Notes: generated by a model not told the origin, from the letters alone. A stretch of 13,109 bases of DNA from Oceanospirillaceae bacterium (GCA_023954795.1 JAGSHA010000051.1:1-13109), one strand, 5' to 3'. Shown: positions 1 to 7,334, numbered from the stretch's first letter. Program-made: numbers and translations.

Positions 1-11
1 AAGGTTGTCAT
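1..11 (-). CDS. Possible 5' end of TRAP transporter large permease (DctM), cut by window edge
   Basis: The dctQ stop codon lies in an ATGA overlap: an ATG on the minus strand occupies 11-9, followed by ACA ACC. Only three codons are visible, so the protein itself cannot be identified. In TRAP loci the order binding protein, small permease, large permease is very common, and a 4-base overlap between the two permease genes is typical of translational coupling. The call therefore rests on position and overlap alone; the 12-helix DctM protein would be expected beyond the left edge. Confidence 0.4.
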
Positions 12-553
12 CGGGAAGCCTCCTCCAATACCGCATCTTTAGAGTGTGGTGATTTGTTGTCGTAGATGGTGTACGAGTTTTTGTGGATAAACAGGTCGCG
101 TAGTTTATAGATAGCCATCAGGGTGAAGCCGGCAATCGCGGAATAAACCCATAATGCAGTGGGCCAGCTTAAGTTGGTGCTGACTCTGTTGATTTTCATA
201 ACAAAAAACAGGTACTTAAAGGCGTAGTAACCAAAGAAACAGATCACCAGCAGGCCAACCAGATCATTGAATCCTTTGATTAAGGCGCGGCTTCGAGCAC
301 TGAGGTTGAGCAGATCAAGAATACCGCCTGTGAGGTGGCCCCGTTCTCGGGTCACAACGACCATGGCGATAAAGTAGAGCCAGAGCCCGACTAAAATGCT
401 GAGTTCTTCAATGGCGGGGAAGGATTGATCCATGACGTAGCGCAGAAATACAGCGGCAGCCATCATGGTGGTTAAAAACAGCGTCAGGAAGACTAAACAA
501 AATCGGCAGGCAACAGCGAGATAATGATCAGCCCGTTCGAAGAACATTTTCAT
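8..553 (-). CDS. dctQ: TRAP transporter small permease subunit (DctQ family)
   Basis: This 181-residue inner-membrane protein is the small subunit of a tripartite ATP-independent periplasmic transporter; with the large permease it takes up a ligand delivered by the binding protein, driven by an ion gradient. Four hydrophobic segments are visible, at about residues 14-37, 48-67, 90-113 and 130-150, and a DctQ-like stretch with an acidic pair (Glu-Glu-Leu) precedes the second helix and is followed by Arg-Glu-Arg-Gly-His. The ATG at 553 is preferred because GGGAG stands about seven bases upstream; an in-frame ATG at 595 would add 14 residues reading through the loop of the upstream hairpin and has no good ribosome site. 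The gene lies downstream of the dctP-type gene, separated by a stem-loop, and overlaps the presumed large permease gene. The symbol is the family name; the substrate is unknown. Confidence 0.9.
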   Translation of the reverse strand: MKMFFERADHYLAVACRFCLVFLTLFLTTMMAAAVFLRYVMDQSFPAIEELSILVGLWLYFIAMVVVTRERGHLTGGILDLLNLSARSRALIKGFNDLVGLLVICFFGYYAFKYLFFVMKINRVSTNLSWPTALWVYSAIAGFTLMAIYKLRDLFIHKNSYTIYDNKSPHSKDAVLEEASR

Positions 554-575
554 AGGGGATCTCCCGGTATGAAAG

Positions 576-608
576 AAAAGGCCAGTGGGGGACAAACACT
601 GGCCTTTT
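576..608 (-). terminator. Stem-loop between binding-protein and permease genes (partial terminator)
   Basis: A perfect 12-bp inverted repeat (AAAAGGCCAGTG at 576-587, CACTGGCCTTTT at 597-608) encloses a 9-base loop. Read on the minus strand, the GC-rich core is followed by TTTTCTTTC, the form of a Rho-independent terminator. It lies 13 bases after the binding-protein stop codon and just before dctQ. With no other promoter evident, partial termination or 3'-end stabilisation would give more binding protein than permease, as is common in binding-protein transporters. Confidence 0.75.
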
Positions 609-621
609 GATGAGCTAATGA

Positions 622-1647
622 TCAGTTTGCAGTTGCAGTGCGAATTCGATCAACCAGTTGTTTTCCAACGGTTGACTCGATCCAGGTCCATTCCTTTTCA
701 CGGATGATCTGGCCCATTTTGGCGTTCTGCTCAGGGGTCAGCTCAACAACATTAATACCGAACGCTTTAATATCTGCGATCAGACCTTCACTGATCGATT
801 CCGCTTCTTTCCATGCCCACTTAGAGGCATCATCCGCTGACGCTTGCAGGGCTTTTTGTTCTGAGGCATCTAAGCTGTTCCACCAGTCCATATTGACAAC
901 AAATGCACCTTGCTCGAAGAAGTCACGCGAGAAAACATAGGTTTCCAGCACGTCACGCATCTGCCAGATTTCAGAAGGCGGTCCAAAGGTGCGGCCGTCA
1001 ACGGAACCCAGCTGCAACGCGGTGTAAAGCTCAGAGAATGGCATCGGTACCGGATTAAATCCGAGGTATTCAAAGCGTTTGATGGCGATCTGAGTGGGTG
1101 GCACCCGTACTTTGATACCGGCGGCATCTTCCGGGTAGTTGACCGGTACTTTGCCTTCTCCTTTACGGATTGCGATACCCGCGAAATCGACCGGCAGAAT
1201 TGCCAGCAGTTTCATATTCAGACCGGCATAGATCTCTTCATAGGTGCTCACCAAGGAACCGCCCGGGCCATATATCCGAGTGGCTTCTTCCCAGTTACTG
1301 GCAACCAGGCCCAACGATGCGATATTCAGGCGAGGATCGAAATCCGTCGCCGGAAACGTCATCGTCATGCCAATTTCACCGGCAATCGTTTGTTCGAACT
1401 GAGAAGTCCAATCACCCAGATCACCACCAGGGTGGTATTTCACATCAAAGGTGCCGGGCGCTTTCTTTTCTAAGGCCGCCAGAAACTGGTCAGCAATGGG
1501 GTTGAAGATATGTTCTTTAGACATCGCATGGGCAAACACCACTTCCTCCGCAGCCAGTGTTACAGGCGCGGTTAGCATAGATGCGGTCATGGTTAACGCA
1601 GTAGCAATTCCCAGTGCAGGTTTCTTGAAAGATAACTGTTTGAGCAT
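622..1647 (-). CDS. dctP: TRAP transporter periplasmic substrate-binding protein (DctP family)
   Basis: The 341-residue product is a periplasmic ligand-binding protein that hands its substrate to the TRAP permease. An N-terminal signal peptide is clear: positive charges near the start, a hydrophobic run at about 10-31 and a likely cleavage after Ala32 or Ala33. The mature part has DctP-family features, including Gly-Ile-Lys-Val-Arg181, the arginine that in characterised members salt-bridges a ligand carboxylate, and an ALQLGSVDGRTFGPP stretch near 210-224 where the family often has VDGQENP. An acidic or carboxylated ligand is therefore likely, but its identity is not readable. The ATG at 1647 has GGAG about ten bases upstream. 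The gene is first in the minus-strand arm, facing the dehydrogenase gene across a shared regulatory region. The symbol is used as a family name, without implying C4-dicarboxylates. Confidence 0.93.
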   Translation of the reverse strand: MLKQLSFKKPALGIATALTMTASMLTAPVTLAAEEVVFAHAMSKEHIFNPIADQFLAALEKKAPGTFDVKYHPGGDLGDWTSQFEQTIAGEIGMTMTFPATDFDPRLNIASLGLVASNWEEATRIYGPGGSLVSTYEEIYAGLNMKLLAILPVDFAGIAIRKGEGKVPVNYPEDAAGIKVRVPPTQIAIKRFEYLGFNPVPMPFSELYTALQLGSVDGRTFGPPSEIWQMRDVLETYVFSRDFFEQGAFVVNMDWWNSLDASEQKALQASADDASKWAWKEAESISEGLIADIKAFGINVVELTPEQNAKMGQIIREKEWTWIESTVGKQLVDRIRTATAN

Positions 1648-1937
1648 TTCAGTGACTCCGTCTTATTTTTGTTTTTTGAACAACATCTGATCAGTCATTC
1701 TGGGTTCGAGCTTATCCACTTCTTCGTTGCTAGAAATGTTTTTCTTGTTGCTTTAAAGGCAACAAAAGTCGGAGTTAGTAATTTTGTTGTGCTCATCATT
1801 GGATAGAAGTGGTTCGGGGATAGACGGCTTTGCGTTGCCTTAATTAGAACAATAAAGGCTTTTTCATGTGCTTCTTCATAACGAATTTATTGCCCAGAAT
1901 ATGACCAATGCTGAATACAAAAACAAAAGAGGTAGCT
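1648..1937. other. Divergent intergenic control region
   Basis: This 290-bp AT-rich gap separates the TRAP arm from the catabolic arm and should hold promoters for both. It contains a 7-7-7 inverted repeat at 1745-1765, a further TTGTTG half-site at 1784-1789, and a smaller repeat TTGTT-N5-AACAA at 1669-1683 close to the binding-protein start. I could not find a convincing -35/-10 pair for either strand, and no sigma-54 consensus is evident. Confidence 0.6.
1745..1789. promoter_or_regulatory. Candidate LysR-type operator (TTGTTG/CAACAA half-sites)
   Basis: TTGTTGC (1745-1751) and GCAACAA (1759-1765) form a perfect inverted repeat with a 7-base spacer, and contain the T-N11-A arrangement seen at many LysR-type recognition sites. 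A third copy of the half-site, within TTTTGTTG at 1782-1789, is the inverted partner of CAACAAAA at 1760-1767. Two spaced dyads sharing one half-site would suit a tetrameric LysR protein with recognition and activation sites. It lies about 100-140 bp from the binding-protein start and 150-190 bp from the dehydrogenase start. The likely binder is the LysR protein encoded at 7370-8299; that link is inference. Confidence 0.45.
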
Positions 1938-2822
1938 ATGTATCAGAAAACAGTTGGCGTCATAGGTCTGGGTAGCATGGGGAATGGTATGGCCTGTTCC
2001 CTGTTGCGAGAGGGCTTCCATGTGCTGGGTACAGATGTCGGCGAAGCGCAACGTCAGGCTGCAGCAGATGCAGGTGTAACCGTTGTCCAGAATATTCAGA
2101 CGCTGTGTGCCGAAGTGGATTTAATTGTTCTCTCTTTACCAATGGCCAAGCATGTACAGCAGGTTGTTAAAGGAGAGGGTGGGATTCTGGAGCACGCTCG
2201 TCCTAATACGCTGATCATTGATACATCCACATCAGAACCGGATGTGACACGCGCATTGGCGGCTGAACTAAAAGACGCGGGACATCAGTTGTTGGATTGT
2301 CCCGTGAGTGGCGGTCCTGCGGGGGCTGCGACTGGCACGATGGTCATGGTCGTTGGCGGTGAAATCTCTGCGCTGGAGAGAGCGCAGGATTGCCTCGATG
2401 CATTGAGTACGAAAGTGGTTCATCTGGGTGAATCCGGCAATGGACACGTCGCCAAGCTAATCAACAACCTGCTGTGTGCGGCACACTTATTGACCACCGC
2501 TGAAGCCGTTGCTCTGGGTAAAAAAGCGGGGCTTGATCCCGCGGCACTAATCGAAGGCCTGAATGCCGGTTCCGGGCGCAGTGCGATCAGTGAAGTGAAT
2601 TTCCCTCGCTGGGTGCTGAATGAAGGGTTTGATTCAGGCTTCACCATGCAGCTCATGCGTAAAGATGTACGTCTTGCGAAACAGCTTATCCAGGAGACGG
2701 GATTGAATCTTCCTATGGCGGACCACGTTGCGTTTGCCTGGGCGGCGAGTGAAGAAAACATCGCTGACCATGACGATTTTAACTGCATCATTAAAAACAC
2801 CGCACTGGGAGAAAACGCATGA
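1938..2822 (+). CDS. NAD(P)-dependent beta-hydroxyacid dehydrogenase (3-hydroxyisobutyrate dehydrogenase family)
   Basis: This cytoplasmic oxidoreductase of 294 residues, the usual family length, should interconvert a beta-hydroxyacid and its semialdehyde using NAD or NADP. The dinucleotide-binding GLGSMG is at residues 10-15, the substrate-binding motif around DCPVSGGPAGA at 120-130, and the catalytic lysine is Lys173 within GHVAKLINN; Lys242-Asp243 in the C-terminal helical domain is also family-typical. An in-frame ATG at 1908 would add ten residues, but AGAGGT stands correctly before the ATG at 1938 and the Rossmann fold begins immediately after it. It overlaps the aldehyde dehydrogenase gene by four bases, so the two are probably translated together and may act in sequence. 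Relatives include enzymes for 3-hydroxyisobutyrate, tartronate semialdehyde, threonate and sulfolactaldehyde; I cannot choose among them. Confidence 0.9.
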   Translation: MYQKTVGVIGLGSMGNGMACSLLREGFHVLGTDVGEAQRQAAADAGVTVVQNIQTLCAEVDLIVLSLPMAKHVQQVVKGEGGILEHARPNTLIIDTSTSEPDVTRALAAELKDAGHQLLDCPVSGGPAGAATGTMVMVVGGEISALERAQDCLDALSTKVVHLGESGNGHVAKLINNLLCAAHLLTTAEAVALGKKAGLDPAALIEGLNAGSGRSAISEVNFPRWVLNEGFDSGFTMQLMRKDVRLAKQLIQETGLNLPMADHVAFAWAASEENIADHDDFNCIIKNTALGENA

Positions 2823-4357
2823 GTTTCGTCGTCGATAACAACGGTGAGCAGCAGGTCGAAGCGCTGTTGAGCAAGCTGCTAGGCAGTGCCGAATTGGGTA
2901 GTTGGGTAGGTGGAGAACAGGTCTTAGGGGAAGGCGAAGAGATCCGTCTGATCAACCCCGCGACCGGTGCAACGTTTATGACCTACCGTGATGCCGGTGA
3001 GTCTGTTGTGTCTGCTGCTGCAGATGCTGCTGTACAGGCGCAGAAAGTCTGGTGGGCGATGAGCGCAAGTGCGCGTGGCCGTCTGATGTGGCAGTGCGCT
3101 GAAAACATTAAACAAAGCGCTGAGCTTCTGGCGCAGCTGGAATCGGTTTCTGCGGGTAAACCGATCCGGGATTGCCGTGTTGAAGTGGCGAAAGTGTCGG
3201 AGATGTTCGAATACTACGCTGGCTGGTGCGACAAAATGACGGGTGAGGTGATTCCTGTTCCCACGAGCCACATGAACTATACGCGCCATGAGCCTTACGG
3301 TGTGGTGACGCAGGTAACACCCTGGAATGCGCCGGTATTTACCTGTGGCTGGCAGATTGCTCCGGCGATCTGTGCGGGTAACGGTGTGTTGCTGAAACCG
3401 TCTGAGCTGACGCCTCTCAGTTCTACTGCGTTGGTTAAGTTGGTGGAGGATGCGGGTATCCCCAAAGGCTTGATCAATGTGATCAATGGTCTTGGACACA
3501 CGACGGGTGCCTCGGCCATCGCCAACCCGGCAACCAAGAAAGTGGTATTTGTCGGGTCTCCAAAAACCGGAGGCATTATCGCCGCCGCTGCAGCACAGCG
3601 TGTAATCCCGTGTGTTCTGGAGCTGGGCGGTAAGTCTGCGAACATCGTCTTCAACGATGCGGATATTGATCGTGCAGTGGTAGGGGCGCAGGCCGCCGTG
3701 TTTGCAGCGGCGGGTCAGAGCTGTGTTTCAGGCTCTCGTCTGTTGGTACATCAAGATGTATATGGAGAAGTTGTTGAGCGTCTGGCGTCAGCGACGAGCA
3801 AAATCCCAGTCGGGTTGCCGTGGCATGAAACGACAATGGTTGGACCGATCAACAATGACGCTCAGTACAACCATGTTCGCGGTCTCGTGGCAGACGGTAT
3901 TGCTGAGGGAGCTGTGGTCGCCAGTGGTGGTAGTCCAGCCGAAGTTGATGGTGGTGAACACGGTTACTTCTATCGTCCGACCGTATTGGCTGATGTGAAA
4001 AACAATATGCGCGTTGCTCAGGAAGAGATTTTTGGTCCCGTTGTATCGGTGATTCCTTTCTCCGATGAGGACGAAGCTATTGCGATTGCAAACGATAGTC
4101 GCTTTGGTTTGGCGGGTGCGGTTTGGACGGCAGACGTTGGCCGGGCACACCGTATGGCCGCTCAGGTAAACGCCGGTACGTTCTGGGTGAATAGCTATAA
4201 AGCGATCAACGTGATGTCACCGTTTGGTGGGTTTGGTGAGAGCGGTTATGGCCGTTCCAGCGGTTACGAAGGTTTGCTGGAATATACACAGACCAAGAGC
4301 GTATGGGTCGAAACAGCCCGGAACGCCGCAATTCAGTTTGGTTACTCCATCGAATAA
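2819..4357 (+). CDS. NAD(P)-dependent aldehyde dehydrogenase
   Basis: The 512-residue cytoplasmic enzyme oxidises an aldehyde to the carboxylic acid. Hallmarks of the aldehyde dehydrogenase superfamily are intact: TPWNAP with Asn170 (oxyanion), KPSE at 193-196 (cofactor ribose), a GSPKTG variant of the nucleotide-fold GSTxxG at 246-251, general base Glu268 in ELGGK, nucleophile Cys302 in GQSC, and EEIFGP at 402-407. Numbering of Glu268 and Cys302 happens to match the classical class 2 enzymes. The overall pattern is closest to the betaine, phenylacetaldehyde or aminoaldehyde type rather than the CoA-acylating methylmalonate-semialdehyde type, though I could not align it. It starts within the stop of the preceding dehydrogenase gene (ATGA), which suggests consecutive oxidation steps. 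A terminator-like hairpin follows. Substrate unknown. Confidence 0.92.
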   Translation: MSFVVDNNGEQQVEALLSKLLGSAELGSWVGGEQVLGEGEEIRLINPATGATFMTYRDAGESVVSAAADAAVQAQKVWWAMSASARGRLMWQCAENIKQSAELLAQLESVSAGKPIRDCRVEVAKVSEMFEYYAGWCDKMTGEVIPVPTSHMNYTRHEPYGVVTQVTPWNAPVFTCGWQIAPAICAGNGVLLKPSELTPLSSTALVKLVEDAGIPKGLINVINGLGHTTGASAIANPATKKVVFVGSPKTGGIIAAAAAQRVIPCVLELGGKSANIVFNDADIDRAVVGAQAAVFAAAGQSCVSGSRLLVHQDVYGEVVERLASATSKIPVGLPWHETTMVGPINNDAQYNHVRGLVADGIAEGAVVASGGSPAEVDGGEHGYFYRPTVLADVKNNMRVAQEEIFGPVVSVIPFSDEDEAIAIANDSRFGLAGAVWTADVGRAHRMAAQVNAGTFWVNSYKAINVMSPFGGFGESGYGRSSGYEGLLEYTQTKSVWVETARNAAIQFGYSIE

Positions 4358-4412
4358 TGGGTTTTACCTTGCAATACCCCCCTAACACCTCACGGCTCAA
4401 GAGGTAAGGCTT

Positions 4413-4449
4413 CCGTTCCTCTCTTCGATGAAGAGGGGGGCGGCTTTTT
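4413..4449 (+). terminator. Rho-independent terminator-like hairpin between aldehyde dehydrogenase and cysE
   Basis: Bases 4413-4426 can pair with 4430-4443 over 14 bp, including three G-U pairs, leaving a 3-base loop; CTTTTT follows at 4444-4449. This has the form of an intrinsic terminator. The cysE ribosome site begins only a few bases later and its ATG is at 4466, so there is no room for a promoter after the hairpin. Downstream genes must rely on read-through or on a start site upstream of or inside the stem. Confidence 0.7.
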
Positions 4450-4465
4450 AGTGGAGGATCGATAG

Positions 4466-5227
4466 ATGACAGAGTTTCATCGTGAAATAGATGTTGAAGA
4501 TTTATGGCCGACTATCTGGCGTGAAGCACGTATCGCCGCTGACAATTTCCCACTGCTGGCTGATTTCTACACCCGAAACTTACTTGATCACGCCTGTTTT
4601 GGTGATGCATTAGCATACATTCTGGCCGAAAAGCTGGCTGATACTTCCGAACATGTAAACCAGTGGCGGTGTTATCTGCGAGGTTTATTGGAGAAAGATC
4701 CGGCAATTGAGCAGGCCGCATTAAAAGACCTGCTGTGCCAGTTACAAAGCAATGCCTCTATTAAGGATCACTATACGCCAGTTTTATATTTTGGTGGCTA
4801 TCAGGCACTGCAATGTCACCGGCTCGCTCACTACTGCTGGACCCATGATAAACGTCCAATGGCTAACTATATTCAGGGCAGAGTGGTGTCTATGTTCGGT
4901 GTGGATATCCACCCGGCAGCCAAAATAGGCGCTGGGATTTTTCTGGATCATGCCGTGGGAATTGTGATTGGTGAAACCGCGGTTGTTGAAGATGATGTCA
5001 CCCTGTTTCAGAGCGTGACCCTGGGTGGAACAGGTAAAGGTGAAGGCGATCGGCACCCGAAAGTACGAAAAGGTGCCTTTATCGGGTCCGGTGCAGTGAT
5101 CTTCGGCAATATCGAGATCGGAGCGGGTGCCAAAATTGCGGGTGGCGCGGTAGTCGTGAAATCGGTTGCTCCCCAAACCACGGTCGTTGGCCCGCCGGCT
5201 AAGGCTCTCAATCAGCGCGTTGCGTGA
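4466..5227 (+). CDS. cysE: Serine O-acetyltransferase (CysE family), lacking the usual C-terminal tail
   Basis: This 253-residue cytoplasmic enzyme should transfer acetyl from acetyl-CoA to L-serine, giving O-acetylserine, the precursor of cysteine. The N-terminal helical domain spans about 1-140; a left-handed beta-helix of hexapeptide repeats follows. Catalytic residues line up with E. coli CysE: Asp147 in DIHP, His162 in DHAVG and His197 in GDRHPK, with the intact QSVTLGGTGKGEGDRHPK region. GGAGGA lies seven bases before the ATG. The protein stops soon after the GPPAK turn, ending Arg-Val-Ala, whereas E. coli CysE carries about 20 more residues ending in Ile that bind CysK and take part in cysteine control. 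Its place within a catabolic cluster is unusual for a housekeeping cysE, and it may be a second, specialised copy. Acetylation of another hydroxy compound is possible. Confidence 0.93.
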   Translation: MTEFHREIDVEDLWPTIWREARIAADNFPLLADFYTRNLLDHACFGDALAYILAEKLADTSEHVNQWRCYLRGLLEKDPAIEQAALKDLLCQLQSNASIKDHYTPVLYFGGYQALQCHRLAHYCWTHDKRPMANYIQGRVVSMFGVDIHPAAKIGAGIFLDHAVGIVIGETAVVEDDVTLFQSVTLGGTGKGEGDRHPKVRKGAFIGSGAVIFGNIEIGAGAKIAGGAVVVKSVAPQTTVVGPPAKALNQRVA

Positions 5228-5247
5228 AAAGTTTAGGTACACATGTT

Positions 5248-6132
5248 ATGACTACAAACCATTTGGGCATCGACCATCCCCTTGTTGCCGTGCGTGATAT
5301 GGATAAAGCGTGTCAGGACTTTGCACGCTTGGGTTTTTTTATCAATCCACGTCATCATCACCCTTGGGGAACCGACAATCATCTGTTGATGTTCCCGGAG
5401 AACTTTATTGAAGTCATCAGTATTTATGACGACAGCAAATTAGATCTGACCAATGAAAAAGGTTTTGCTTTCGGACGCTTCATTAGCGACTCCATTGAAC
5501 GAAAAGAGGGGATCTCACTCGTAGCCCTTCACAGCGAGGATGCACGTAACGATCATCAGCTCATGGAGCAGCGCTGCGTTGCGAATCAGGGTATCGTGGA
5601 TTTTCGTCGGATCGCTCATCGTCCCGATGGCAGTGAAGAGGAAGCGGTGGTTTCGTTGGTGATGTTGATCAACGAGCAGTACCCGTCAATTTCACATTTT
5701 TTCTGTCATCAGCATAAACCTCACTTAGTGTGGGTAGAGGATTGGATGACTCACCCCAATGGTGCGAATGCCATTACTGCGGTGAGTTACGTCGCTGAAG
5801 ATCCGGCTGAACTGGTTGAACGTTTTGCCGGGATCTATGGGAAAGAAGCGATAACGGTTGGGGCGGGTTACCTCAAAGCTCAGACAGATCGCGGTATTTT
5901 TGAAGTGTTAAGTCCTATCTGTGCTGAGCATCGTTTTGCGGGTGTTGATGTGCCGGTGACAGACAAACAGTTACCGAGTGGGGTAGCGATCCGGGTGAGT
6001 ACCTGTTCTATTGAGCAAGCGAAATCGCATCTGGACACCCAGAACGTGAATTATGTCGAAACGACAGACGGTGGTCTGCGTATTCCTGCGTACTATGCGG
6101 GTAACACTATTATCGAAATTTATCCGGCGTAA
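5248..6132 (+). CDS. VOC superfamily protein with Glyoxalase_3-like domain, function unknown
   Basis: The product (294 residues from the ATG at 5248) belongs to the vicinal oxygen chelate fold. The first lobe begins at LGIDHPLVAVRDM, typical of the glyoxalase-like family, and runs through HHHPWGTDNHLLMF to FIEVI near 53-57; His10 and Glu55 are plausible metal ligands. A FFCHQHKPHLVW segment at 151-162 and a second beta-alpha-beta lobe at about 173-294, with Glu219 and Glu290 in matching edge strands, follow. Family members include lyases, isomerases and dioxygenases, and most with this architecture are uncharacterised, so the reaction is not predicted. A GTG at 5224, overlapping the cysE stop as GTGA, would add eight residues; I prefer the ATG because TTAGGT lies upstream and the domain starts directly after it. 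The last base is shared with the next gene (TAATG). Confidence 0.82.
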   Translation: MTTNHLGIDHPLVAVRDMDKACQDFARLGFFINPRHHHPWGTDNHLLMFPENFIEVISIYDDSKLDLTNEKGFAFGRFISDSIERKEGISLVALHSEDARNDHQLMEQRCVANQGIVDFRRIAHRPDGSEEEAVVSLVMLINEQYPSISHFFCHQHKPHLVWVEDWMTHPNGANAITAVSYVAEDPAELVERFAGIYGKEAITVGAGYLKAQTDRGIFEVLSPICAEHRFAGVDVPVTDKQLPSGVAIRVSTCSIEQAKSHLDTQNVNYVETTDGGLRIPAYYAGNTIIEIYPA

Positions 6133-7334
6133 TGGCGGGATCAAAGAGTGACACAATGACGGAACTAATCCGACAGGAAGACGATTTACATCAGGCTATG
6201 CGTCGCTGGCGTCGTGACCTGCATGCGCATCCTGAAACTGCATTTGAAGAACACCGTACGGCGGCTGTCGTAGCGGAACTGCTGGAAAGCTTTGGTTTAG
6301 AGGTTGATCGTGGTCTGGCGACGACGGGCGTTGTCGCCACGTTGCAGGGAGATCAGGCTGGAGGTGGCTGTATTGGGTTGCGAGCGGATATGGATGCTCT
6401 CAATTTACAGGAACTCAATACCTTTACCCATTGCTCGACACATGACGGAAAAATGCATGGGTGTGGTCATGACGGTCATACCGCCATGTTGTTGGGCGCG
6501 GCTAAGTACTTATCTGAACACCGTGATTTCTCGGGCACCGTGGTATTTATCTTTCAGCCTGCAGAAGAGGGTGAAGCCGGAGCCCGGGTGATGTGTGAAG
6601 AGGGACTGTTCGAGCGTTTTCCGGTGGATGCTGTGTATGGCATGCATAACTGGCCGGGTTTAGGCGTAGGTCAGTTTGCCGTGCATCAGGGCCCGGTTAT
6701 GGCGGCGATGGATGTGTTTGATATTCGGATCAAGGGTAAAGGTTGCCACGGTGGGATGCCTCATATGGGGATCGATCCGGTGGTGGTCGCTGGCCAGTTG
6801 ATCAGCTCACTGCAAAGTATCGTTGGACGCACCTTAAGCCCGTTGGAGTCCGGTGTGGTGAGTGTGACTCAGATGCATGGCGGGGATGCCTATAATGTGG
6901 TGCCCGATAGCGTCACATTGTCAGGTACTTGTCGTACATTTACCGCTGAGGTCCAGTCACAGATCGAAACGCGCATACGTCATCATGTTGAGAACATTTG
7001 CCGGGCGTATGGCGCGGAGGGTGAATTGGATTATCGCTCCATCTACCCGTCTACGGTCAATGTACCGGAACATGCTTCTATTTGTGCGGATGTTTCAGCT
7101 TCACTGGTGGGTGAGGAGGCTGTGCAATTGAATTTACCGCCGAGTATGGGGGCGGAGGATTTTGCCTTTATGCTGAAAGAGCGCCCGGGTGCATATATCT
7201 GGATTGGCAACGGTACCAGTGAGGGTGGCCGGGGTTTGCATAATCCCTATTATGATTTCAACGACGATATATTGCCGTTAGGCGCGAGTTATTGGGTGAC
7301 TTTGGTTCAGTCACAGTTGCCTCTTAACAATTAG
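6132..7334 (+). CDS. M20 family metal-dependent amidohydrolase (hippurate hydrolase / N-acyl-amino-acid deacylase type)
   Basis: This 400-residue cytoplasmic peptidase-family M20 enzyme hydrolyses an amide bond, typically releasing an amino acid from an N-acyl or N-aroyl derivative. Motifs are complete: RRDLHAHPE near 27-35, RADMDAL at 84-90, MHGCGHDGH at 108-116 with metal ligands Cys111 and His113, AEEGE with Glu145/Glu146, His172 in MHNWP and His370 near the C-terminus. The dimerisation lid domain begins around 190 and carries KGKGCHGGMPH with His206. The first ATG overlaps the previous stop as TAATG; a second in-frame ATG at 6156 follows an AAAGAG stretch and would remove eight residues. 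The gene is probably translationally coupled to the VOC gene. Together with the transporter it points to an N-acylated or amide substrate, but the acyl group and amine are unknown. Confidence 0.92.
   Translation: MAGSKSDTMTELIRQEDDLHQAMRRWRRDLHAHPETAFEEHRTAAVVAELLESFGLEVDRGLATTGVVATLQGDQAGGGCIGLRADMDALNLQELNTFTHCSTHDGKMHGCGHDGHTAMLLGAAKYLSEHRDFSGTVVFIFQPAEEGEAGARVMCEEGLFERFPVDAVYGMHNWPGLGVGQFAVHQGPVMAAMDVFDIRIKGKGCHGGMPHMGIDPVVVAGQLISSLQSIVGRTLSPLESGVVSVTQMHGGDAYNVVPDSVTLSGTCRTFTAEVQSQIETRIRHHVENICRAYGAEGELDYRSIYPSTVNVPEHASICADVSASLVGEEAVQLNLPPSMGAEDFAFMLKERPGAYIWIGNGTSEGGRGLHNPYYDFNDDILPLGASYWVTLVQSQLPLNN

Noticed and set aside
910..1473. 187-residue plus-strand frame inside the binding-protein gene
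   Set aside because: It lies wholly antisense to a well-supported DctP-family gene, has no domain or ribosome site that I can see, and reads as low-complexity antisense protein.
2924..3499. 191-residue minus-strand frame inside the aldehyde dehydrogenase gene
   Set aside because: It is antisense to conserved aldehyde dehydrogenase motifs and its His/Arg-rich translation matches no family I know.
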